12,181 nt of DNA, from positions 1 through 12,181 of the forward strand of contig CALELM010000044.1 of NCBI GenBank assembly GCA_937902665.1, read 5' to 3'. This document shows, in pieces, positions 7,701-12,181 of this stretch. The notes under the pieces are model-generated. The model was not told where the DNA came from and searched no databases. It saw only the letters and a list, made by a program, of their open reading frames with translations. The stretch is from an uncultured Selenomonadaceae bacterium (GTDB lineage Bacteria; Bacillota; Negativicutes; Selenomonadales; Selenomonadaceae). A program made the position numbers and the translations under genes. The stretch's first letter is position 1. The number at the start of each line of letters is the position of its first letter.

Positions 7701-7846
7701 GGAGCAAGTACCAAGCCATTATGGGAGTCTTGGCTGGTGTGATTTATCAGGAGATGCGCTCCGGCAGTTATCGTATGATGCAGGAAAATATTGTTATGGG
7801 TGCAGAGAATGCGGCGATAGGCATAGCGGCGGAAACCCCGAAATGA
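4745..7846 (+). CDS. hsdR: Type I restriction-modification system endonuclease subunit HsdR
   Basis: This 1033-residue protein is the motor and nuclease of the restriction complex: it translocates unmodified DNA using ATP and cuts it. The N-terminal PD-(D/E)XK nuclease shows D140 and FELK (E154, K156). The 14-residue D-to-E spacing equals that of EcoR124I as I recall it (D151, E165, K167). The helicase-type motor follows: Walker A SAGSGKS (316-322), DEAH box (424-427), FTATP (487-491), QTGFDE (679-684) and QTLSRLNR (703-710). The C-terminal helical part, for assembly with HsdM and HsdS, fills the remainder. Length is typical of full HsdR proteins and all key motifs are intact, so the enzyme should be active. 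The start is set by GAGGAG eight bases upstream, and translation is probably coupled to the truncated rhuM. It is the last gene of the operon. Its base composition resembles hsdM rather than the intervening A/T-rich genes. Confidence 0.97.
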   Translation: MSITNTSEKRLEEDIATSFLSAAGGYTHNDDVYEPKLGLFPATLLRFIQRTQPKEWKRFVMQNAVEPERKFCQEFNNACDMDGVLAVMRKGFKHRGISFKVCYFKPESSLNQTAAALYAKNEITANRQWFYSAENNKSVDMVIAVNGIPLFAFELKNQYTGQTVENAMRQWMYDRDPRELCFRFNRRILGYFCVDQMDVYMTTRLAGKHTRFLPFNQGSNGAGCDGGKGNPANPDGYMTAYLWEEVFRKDSMMDILQKFIHLQVTAEKKVDADGNESITKKKALLFPRYHQLDVVRKIIADVAQHGSGKNYLVQHSAGSGKSNSIAWLSYRLASLHNAENRPVFSSVIVVTDRTVLDAQLQATISGFDHTLGVVEAIDREKKSVGLKNAINEGARIIVTTLQKFPVIYEEVDRKEGRAFAVIVDEAHSSQTGASAQKLKVALFDVSDALKEYAEMEGKAEDAVDAEDLILKEMLSHGKHKNLSFFAFTATPKQQTLEMFGTELSNGSYHPFHTYSMRQAIEEGFILDVLQNYMTYDTCYRIAKNTKENPELPESRATKIIKKYEKLHPYNISQKSEIIVETFRSTTKEKIGGRGKMMVVTDSRLAAVRYFQAIKKYVKEHRYDDVACMIAFSGTVEDGGISYTEASLNVRPDGSHIAETQTKAEFHENFNVLIVAEKYQTGFDEPLLHTMIVDKKLKSVKAVQTLSRLNRTCAGKQDTFVLDFANTAEEIQAAFQPFYQETSLSQEVNANLIYQVQREIRGYALYSENDIAAFLCIWKKQGEQKRDDVGRMTSSLKPVVDRYNLKNAEERYQIRRQIRNFIKWYNYVVQVVRMFDREMHEEYLFLKYLEKLVPGDPKEPIDLDGKLKLEYYKLQKTFEGEICLEKTGGVYEPASKKGAQGKQARNTLDEILAKINERYKGAFTDSDRVMIGALHQKLIKNDKLVKSARTSNPTIFTEGIFPSAFQVAAMDGFRESQESYESLFQDRSKYQAIMGVLAGVIYQEMRSGSYRMMQENIVMGAENAAIGIAAETPK

Positions 7847-7883
7847 TACAAATGTCTACAAACGAGATTGGCAGATATGCACC

Positions 7884-7926
7884 GCCTCCAAAAAGTTAGA
7901 CCTAAAAAATCTAGCTTTTTGGGGGC
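7884..7926. repeat. Long inverted repeat after hsdR (insertion-sequence scar or transcription stop)
   Basis: Bases 7884-7900 pair with 7910-7926 over 17 positions, including two G-T wobbles, around the nine-base loop CCTAAAAAA. The arms carry AAAAAGTTAGA and TCTAGCTTTTTGGGGGCAG, which resemble terminal repeats of IS3-type elements as I remember them. No transposase lies between them. It is 37 bases after hsdR and could stop transcription from either side, but it lacks the usual U-tract after the stem. Confidence 0.55.
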
Positions 7927-7941
7927 AGTTTCCTTTTATGC

Positions 7942-8037
7942 TCAATATTCTTTGGCAGGTATCGGTACGATAGCAAGTGTTTTTCCCATAGCCGCCAGCA
8001 CCTTTAAAATGGTGTTGCATTTTCTTGTTTGAGGGCG
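7942..8037 (-). pseudogene. Relic of an XRE-type antitoxin C-terminus
   Basis: On the minus strand, the frame reading down to a stop at 7942-7944 encodes NTILKVLAAMGKTLAIVPIP followed by AKEY. This resembles the C-terminal end of small helix-turn-helix antitoxins paired with HigB/RelE-type toxins. The frame is closed by a stop codon at 8038-8040. In a neighbouring frame, the upstream DNA encodes ALKQENATP (8010-8036), which would fit just before NTILKVL. A small deletion or frameshift at about 8010-8016 would explain this. No helix-turn-helix domain or toxin gene remains nearby. It is probably the debris of a decayed toxin-antitoxin pair. The family call comes from memory of such C-termini and needs a search. 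Confidence 0.4.
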
Positions 8038-8044
8038 TTATAAT
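8015..8044 (+). promoter_or_regulatory. Possible promoter of the transport operon
   Basis: TATAAT, a perfect -10 hexamer, lies at 8039-8044. The best -35 candidate, TTGCAT at 8015-8020, is 18 bases upstream and matches the consensus only in TTG. Transcription would start near 8051, leaving a leader of about 120 bases before the binding-protein gene. It is the only good -10 in the 326-base gap after hsdR. Confidence 0.4.
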
Positions 8045-8072
8045 TGTCATGCAATACAAATAATAGTTTCAA

Positions 8073-8144
8073 AAACTGCATTGAATGATTCAGGCAATTT
8101 TAAAAATTGTTTTAATTGATTTGAATGAGCAAAATGTGCAGTTT
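8073..8144 (+). promoter_or_regulatory. Foldable leader of the transport operon
   Basis: AAACTGCA (8073-8080) can pair with TGCAGTTT (8137-8144), enclosing a second possible pairing of ATTCA with TGAAT and a central palindrome CAATTTT-A-AAAATTG (8095-8109). The enclosed region also has TTGAATGA twice (8081-8088 and 8121-8128). The structure ends 28 bases before the start codon. It matches no riboswitch I recognise (not a clear T-box, lysine or S-box leader). It may be a protein-binding or attenuating leader, or simply A/T-rich sequence that folds weakly. Confidence 0.3.
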
Positions 8145-8172
8145 ATTGAGGCACAAAAAAGGAGAGAAATTT

Positions 8173-8976
8173 ATGAAGTGGAAAAGAATGATACCGGGAT
8201 TGTTGGCTTGCTTGATGATTTTTGGGGTGTTGGGTTGTGGATCGCAACAGGGGGCAACCGATACGAATTCCAAAAAATCCGATGCAAAAATTGTTGTCGG
8301 TCTGGACGACAATTTCCCGCCGATGGGCTTTAAGGACGAATCCGGAGAAATCGTTGGCTTTGACATTGATTTGGCAAAAGAAGCATGCAAGCGTTTGGGT
8401 AGAGATGTTGAGTTCAAGGCAATCGACTGGTCGAGCAAGGAAGCCGAGCTGAAGAGCGGGCGTGTGGATGTGCTTTGGAATGGGCTGGACATTACCGAAA
8501 AGCGCAAGGAAAATATGCTTTTTTCCGAGCCTTATATGAAGAACAGGCAAATTATTTTTGTTAAAAAGGGAACCACGGATATCAAGGACGAAAAGAGCCT
8601 TGCAGGGAAGGTTATCGGTACGCAAAGTGCCAGTACTTCGGAAGAGTATATAGATGGCAATGACTTTTTCAAAAAAGAAGTGAAAGAAGTTAAAAAATAT
8701 GGTGACTTTGTGACGGCGTTTATGGATTTGGAAACTGGACGCATTGATGCCGTAGTCGGCGATGAAATTGTTGGTCGTTATTACATAAGCAAGCACCCCA
8801 ATACCATCGAAGCTGTTGATGCAACTGTCGGCCCTGTGAGTACATTTGGCATAGCATTTGCCAAGGAAAACCAAGCGTTGCGTGACGATGTGCAAAAGGT
8901 CTTGGACGAGATGAAAGCAGCGGGAGAAGTAGCTAAAATCTCCTCTGCATGGTTCGGCAAGGACATTACAAATTAA
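8173..8976 (+). CDS. Amino acid ABC transporter substrate-binding lipoprotein
   Basis: This 267-residue lipoprotein captures an amino acid outside the membrane and delivers it to the permease encoded next. The N-terminus is a lipoprotein signal: positive MKWKR, a hydrophobic stretch, then the lipobox VLGC with the lipidated cysteine at residue 22. The mature part is a family 3 (polar amino acid) binding protein, with VVGLDDNFPPMGF (41-53), GFDIDLAKEACKRLG (62-76), the sGriDvlwnGl-type segment (95-105) and LDITEKRKEN (105-114). R111 there corresponds to the residue that binds the substrate carboxylate in HisJ-like proteins. D197 in VVGDE is placed to bind the amino group. The start at 8173 is chosen because GGAG (8161-8164) lies eight bases upstream and the signal peptide begins there; the frame is open further back to 8125. 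The substrate cannot be assigned. First gene of a four-gene transport operon. Confidence 0.93.
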   Translation: MKWKRMIPGLLACLMIFGVLGCGSQQGATDTNSKKSDAKIVVGLDDNFPPMGFKDESGEIVGFDIDLAKEACKRLGRDVEFKAIDWSSKEAELKSGRVDVLWNGLDITEKRKENMLFSEPYMKNRQIIFVKKGTTDIKDEKSLAGKVIGTQSASTSEEYIDGNDFFKKEVKEVKKYGDFVTAFMDLETGRIDAVVGDEIVGRYYISKHPNTIEAVDATVGPVSTFGIAFAKENQALRDDVQKVLDEMKAAGEVAKISSAWFGKDITN

Positions 8977-8993
8977 AAGAAAACTTTAAAAGA

Positions 8994-9002
8994 GAGGTGA
9001 GG
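8994..9002 (+). promoter_or_regulatory. Ribosome-binding site deciding a TTG start
   Basis: GAGGTGAGG lies just before TTG at 9005. With GAGGT as the core, the spacing is six bases. No ATG in this frame lies near enough to give a normal-length permease, so the TTG is the likely start. Confidence 0.7.
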
Positions 9003-9004
9003 TC

Positions 9005-9649
9005 TTGGATAAATTATTTGGCACTTTATTGCAAATGCTGGAAGGCTCCCAGATAACTTTTGAGATTTTTTTTGTAACGTTGCTCTTGTCTTTGCCGCTT
9101 GGTGTTTTATGCGCGTTAGGGAAGATTTCCAACATTAAGCTGCTGTCCCGATTGCTTGAATTGTACATTTGGATTATGCGCGGCACTCCGCTGATGCTGC
9201 AGCTCTTGTTTGTGTATTTTGCATTGCCGATGGTCGGGATAATGCTTCCGGATATAGCAGCTGCCTTGCTGGCTTTTACGTTGAATTATGGTGCTTATTT
9301 TGCTGAAATTTTTCGTTCCGGGCTGCAAGCCATACCCAAGGGGCAATACGAAGTAGCCAAGACGCTCGGCATGAGTTACGGTCAAACCATGCGACGCATA
9401 ATTCTACCGCAAGTCGTGCGCATTATCTTGCCGGCAATCAGCAATGAAACAATAAACCTTCTCAAAGATACTTCTTTGATCTACATTTTAGCGATGAATG
9501 ATTTACTGCGTGTTGCGAGAACGATCGTACAGCGTGAATTTGATATGACACCATTTATCATCGCAGGATTGTTTTATTTGCTGATGACATTTGTCCTTAC
9601 ATGGGTATTTAAAAAACTGGAGGCATATTATGGACGCTACACGGCTTGA
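9005..9649 (+). CDS. Amino acid ABC transporter permease
   Basis: This 214-residue membrane protein is the channel of the importer, of the HisM/GlnP type. It probably works as a homodimer, since only one permease gene is present. Hydrophobic segments lie at about 16-38, 61-80, 84-100, 136-165 and 184-203. The cytoplasmic EAA loop that contacts the ATPase is clear at 101-136 (EIFRSGLQAIPKGQYEVAKT onward, with the conserved G at 122). RGTPLMLQL (59-67) is also typical of the family. Length is normal. Translation starts at TTG behind GAGGTGAGG, 28 bases after the binding-protein stop. The 3' end overlaps the ATPase start by 20 bases, which points to coupled translation. Confidence 0.94.
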   Translation: MDKLFGTLLQMLEGSQITFEIFFVTLLLSLPLGVLCALGKISNIKLLSRLLELYIWIMRGTPLMLQLLFVYFALPMVGIMLPDIAAALLAFTLNYGAYFAEIFRSGLQAIPKGQYEVAKTLGMSYGQTMRRIILPQVVRIILPAISNETINLLKDTSLIYILAMNDLLRVARTIVQREFDMTPFIIAGLFYLLMTFVLTWVFKKLEAYYGRYTA

Positions 9650-10436
9650 TGAAGCTTGCGACAAAAAACAAAGTAAGGAAATCATGCTGGATGTGCATGG
9701 TATCAGAAAATCTTTTGGCGATATCAATGTGCTGAAGGGCATAGATTTTACTTTGCGCCGAGGGGAAGTGCTGGCGATTATCGGGCCTTCGGGTTCCGGA
9801 AAAAGTACCCTGCTTCGTTGCTTGAACAAGCTGGAAACCGTAGATTCGGGTTCCATAAAAATCAAGGAAAAGTTTTTGGTGGATACGGACAAAGACGGTG
9901 CCGTTCATTATGCTTCCCCCCGTGAAGAGCATGCTTTGCTCTCCACTTACGGCATGGTGTTTCAGCAATTTAACTTGTTTCCTCATATGACTGTATTAGA
10001 GAACCTCTTGGAAGCACCTATCCATGTCAAAAAACAATCCTTGCAAGAAGTTTTGCCGTTAGCCAGAGATTTGCTGAAGAAAGTTGGGCTTTCGCAAAAA
10101 GAAGATGCTTATCCCATGCAACTGTCCGGTGGGCAGCAGCAACGAGTCGCTATAGCTCGAGCGCTGTGCATGCAACCGGAAATCATGCTGTTTGACGAGC
10201 CAACATCTGCGCTCGATCCGGAGCTGACGAGTGAAGTGCTAAGAACCATGCAAACACTGGCTTTGGAACACATGACTATGGTTGTCGTAACGCATGAAAT
10301 GGCATTTGCCAAAGAGGTTGCCAGCCACATTATTTTTATGGTTGACGGGAACATTGTTGAGCAAAACACCTCACAGGAATTCTTTGCTCATCCCCAAAAC
10401 GAACGTACAAAAGCATTTTTGCAAAAAATGCTATGA
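9630..10436 (+). CDS. Amino acid ABC transporter ATP-binding protein
   Basis: This 268-residue ATPase powers the importer at the inner face of the membrane, working as a dimer. All nucleotide-binding motifs are present: Walker A GPSGSGKST (52-60), Q-loop FQQFN (111-115), signature LSGGQQQR (165-172), Walker B IMLFDE (185-190) with PTSALD after it, and the switch histidine H222 in VVVTHE. It belongs to the GlnQ/HisP type. About 18 residues precede the first conserved strand, slightly more than usual. Start ATG 9630 is supported by GGAGG (9619-9623) six bases upstream. ATG 9684 (MLDV) is a weaker alternative with a poorer site. It overlaps the permease end by 20 bases, and no terminator separates it from the carrier gene downstream. 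Confidence 0.95.
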   Translation: MDATRLDEACDKKQSKEIMLDVHGIRKSFGDINVLKGIDFTLRRGEVLAIIGPSGSGKSTLLRCLNKLETVDSGSIKIKEKFLVDTDKDGAVHYASPREEHALLSTYGMVFQQFNLFPHMTVLENLLEAPIHVKKQSLQEVLPLARDLLKKVGLSQKEDAYPMQLSGGQQQRVAIARALCMQPEIMLFDEPTSALDPELTSEVLRTMQTLALEHMTMVVVTHEMAFAKEVASHIIFMVDGNIVEQNTSQEFFAHPQNERTKAFLQKML

Positions 10437-10517
10437 CCTACGCAGATGTTTCCTGCTTCCATCGGTGGAGGGTATCTTGTGGAGCAAATTTTATGGCAGG
10501 GGAGGAACGGAGTTTTT

Positions 10518-12026
10518 ATGGCACAGACAATTTGGTCTTTGCTTCCGCCTGTGATTGCTATCGGATTGGCTTTATGGACAAAGGAAGTTTATGTGTCCTT
10601 GCTTATCAGCATTTTCATAGGAGCATTGATTTTTACGGAAGGCAATATTCTTTTGGCTGTCATTACTGTTTTTCAGGTAATAGCAGATAAAATTGGCAGT
10701 AACGCAAATATTTTGATCTTTTTGGTCATATTGGGGATTTTGGTTTCCGCTATTACTCGATCCGGTGCTACGAAAGCTTACGGGGAATGGGCAAAGAAAA
10801 CTATGAAAAGCGGCAGAAGCTCACTGATTGTAACTGCTGTTTTGGGCTTATTGATTTTTATTGACGACTATTTTAATTGTCTTACCGTTGGTACGGTCAT
10901 GCGTCCTGTGACGGACAAGTTTCAGGTTGCCCGTGCAAAGCTGGCTTATATTATAGATGCTACAGCTGCACCCATTTGCATCATAGCGCCTGTTTCGAGT
11001 TGGGCGGCGGCAGTGGGATCGTCCCTGCCATCTGACAGTGGCATAGATGGTTTTGCGTTATTTTTGCAGACGATACCATATAATTTATATGCGATTTTAA
11101 CCATTGTGTTTATGTCATTTATCGTTTGGACTGGGCATGATTTTGGCCCTATGGCACGCAGTGTCCGTGAAAGCAAGGAACATTTTGAAGTGCCGGAAGA
11201 ATATAAGGATACGGAGCTTACAGCCACTGGTGAGGTTTCAGGCAACGGCCGGATTTTTGATTTGCTCTTGCCTCTTGCCGTGCTGATTGCATCTTGTGTC
11301 ATGGCTATGATTTACACCGGCGGTTATTTTGCCGGAGAAGGGAAAAGCATAGCAGATGCCTTTGCAAGCTGCGAGTCATCGCAATCCTTGGTGCTGGGTT
11401 CTTTTCTTGCTTTTGTTTTTACTGCCATTTTGTATTTGCCCAGACGCATTGTCTCGTTCCATGCGTTTTGCGATAGTTTTAGCCGTGGCTTTAAGGCTAT
11501 GACACCAGCCATTTTTATTTTGTGTTTAGCGTGGGCTTTGTCGGGCATTTGCAGTGACAAGTATTTAAACTTAGGTGGCTACGTTGGAGCATTGGTTAGT
11601 TCGCATACGGAAATCCTTCTGTTTTTGCCAGCGGTGTTTTTTTTGACCGCCATTGGTTTAGCGTTTGCAACTGGCACATCATGGGGGACTTTTGGTATTC
11701 TGATTCCCATCGCTGCAGCAGTCATTGGAACCGGTGACCCAAATATGCTGGCGATTTGTGTTGCCGCCATTTTATCAGGTGCTGTTGGCGGCGACCACGC
11801 TTCGCCTATTTCAGATACGACAATCTTGGCATCAGCTGGGGCGCAATGCAGTCATATTGTTCACGTTTCTACGCAAATTCCTTATGTGGCGGTAGTTGCC
11901 TCAGCTAGTCTGATTGGTTATCTCGCAGATGGATTGACGGCCAATGGCCTTGTCGGTTTGGCAACTGGTCTGGCTGTTTTGACCGTGTGCATGATGGTGA
12001 TAGCTCGAAAGAAACGTAAGGGATAA
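10518..12026 (+). CDS. NhaC-family Na+/H+ antiporter-type carrier
   Basis: This integral membrane protein of 502 residues, with about 10-12 hydrophobic segments, belongs to the NhaC family. Family landmarks are FIDDYFN (114-120, with paired acidic D116 and D117), GTSWGTFGILIPIA (386-399), and GDHASPISDTTILASAG (425-441) followed by HIVHVSTQIPY. It ends in the basic tail ARKKRKG. NhaC relatives exchange sodium and protons, sometimes with organic acids. Some have been assigned by genome context as amino acid transporters (lysine, tyrosine, methionine). Its position 81 bases after an amino acid ABC ATPase makes an amino acid substrate plausible here, but that is inference. Start ATG 10518 gives the family N-terminus; GGAG at 10509-10512 is five bases upstream and GGAGG at 10501-10505 is twelve. 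The frame stays open back to 10446. A branched hairpin with a short T-run lies downstream. Confidence 0.9.
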   Translation: MAQTIWSLLPPVIAIGLALWTKEVYVSLLISIFIGALIFTEGNILLAVITVFQVIADKIGSNANILIFLVILGILVSAITRSGATKAYGEWAKKTMKSGRSSLIVTAVLGLLIFIDDYFNCLTVGTVMRPVTDKFQVARAKLAYIIDATAAPICIIAPVSSWAAAVGSSLPSDSGIDGFALFLQTIPYNLYAILTIVFMSFIVWTGHDFGPMARSVRESKEHFEVPEEYKDTELTATGEVSGNGRIFDLLLPLAVLIASCVMAMIYTGGYFAGEGKSIADAFASCESSQSLVLGSFLAFVFTAILYLPRRIVSFHAFCDSFSRGFKAMTPAIFILCLAWALSGICSDKYLNLGGYVGALVSSHTEILLFLPAVFFLTAIGLAFATGTSWGTFGILIPIAAAVIGTGDPNMLAICVAAILSGAVGGDHASPISDTTILASAGAQCSHIVHVSTQIPYVAVVASASLIGYLADGLTANGLVGLATGLAVLTVCMMVIARKKRKG

Positions 12027-12087
12027 CGGCTTGGCATTGCAAACTGCGATATGCATATTACTGGTTCGGAAAAATAACGAAGCTAAA

Positions 12088-12136
12088 GATGTCTCCTTCT
12101 TCAACAGCTTGCTGTAAGTGGGGGACATCAAATTTT
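12088..12136 (+). terminator. Branched hairpin, likely terminator of the transport operon
   Basis: GATGTCTCC (12088-12096) pairs with GGGGACATC (12121-12129) over nine positions with one wobble. Inside, ACAGC (12104-12108) pairs with GCTGT (12111-12115). AAATTTT follows the outer stem (12130-12136). It lies about 60 bases after the nhaC-type stop codon. The T-run is short, so termination may be partial. The fold may instead be part of the repeat that follows. Confidence 0.45.
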
Positions 12137-12143
12137 AACAAGC

Positions 12144-12181
12144 GGTGAGCAAACTTTCGCTTCGTTGAAACGCAAATTGGA
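12144..12181. repeat. Edge direct repeat, right copy
   Basis: This is the second copy of the repeat at 1-39, in the same orientation, with one substitution and one missing base. It runs to the last base of the window, so its full extent is unknown. The left copy continues into GGAGGGAAAATGC; whether the right copy does so lies beyond the window. Confidence 0.75.

Noticed and set aside
8051..8172. A known amino acid riboswitch or T-box in the leader
   Set aside because: I see no T-box sequence, lysine-riboswitch or S-box core, and the leader is too short for most of these.
8143..8895. A 250-codon minus-strand open frame opposite the binding-protein gene
   Set aside because: It has no recognisable features and is fully overlapped by a well-supported lipoprotein gene.
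10413..10431. The hairpin GCATTTTT-GCA-AAAAATGC at the 3' end of the ATPase gene as a terminator
   Set aside because: It lies within the last codons, has mostly A-T pairs, and no T-run follows it. The downstream carrier gene looks co-transcribed.
1..12181. An integrated phage or integrative element with attachment sites at the edge repeats
   Set aside because: There is no integrase, relaxase, phage structural gene or tRNA target in the window.

Overview
The window reads as chromosomal DNA from a low-to-moderate G+C anaerobic Firmicute. Ribosome-binding sites are AGGAGG-type, TTG and GTG starts appear beside ATG, and there is a lipoprotein-type ABC transporter and an NhaC-family carrier. The style of the proteins and of the edge repeats suggests the Negativicutes (Selenomonas-like), but this rests on general familiarity with the group, not on a marker gene. 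All intact genes are on the + strand.

Bases 1-275 hold no gene. They contain a dispersed-type repeat (1-39), a small hairpin, a hairpin followed by a T-run that probably ends transcription of a gene outside the window, and the ribosome-binding site of hsdM.

Bases 276-7846 are a complete type I restriction-modification operon: hsdM (methyltransferase), a DUF1016/YhcG-type PD-(D/E)XK nuclease gene, hsdS (two target-recognition domains), a truncated rhuM that keeps only its helix-turn-helix end, and hsdR (nuclease plus translocase). Genes are tightly packed: hsdS and rhuM' overlap by ATGA, and rhuM' stops 5 bases before the hsdR start. HsdM and HsdS should form the methyltransferase that protects host DNA, and HsdR joins them to cut unmodified DNA. 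The DUF1016 gene and the hsdS recognition domains look more A/T-rich than hsdM and hsdR, suggesting a mosaic operon built from swapped parts.

Bases 7847-8172 contain no intact gene. They hold a 17-bp-stem inverted repeat resembling an insertion-sequence end, a minus-strand relic that looks like the C-terminus of an XRE-type antitoxin, a possible promoter and a foldable leader.

Bases 8173-12026 form a transport operon: a polar amino acid ABC importer (lipoprotein binding protein, permease, ATPase), then an NhaC-family sodium/proton antiporter-like carrier, possibly another amino acid transporter. The last 150 bases hold a branched hairpin with a short T-run and a second copy of the edge repeat, so the two operons are bracketed by direct repeats.

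I found no rRNA, tRNA, CRISPR array, intact transposase or recognisable riboswitch. The most unusual content is the restriction operon with its built-in DUF1016 nuclease and decayed rhuM. Its components are known families, so I do not claim an entirely new system.
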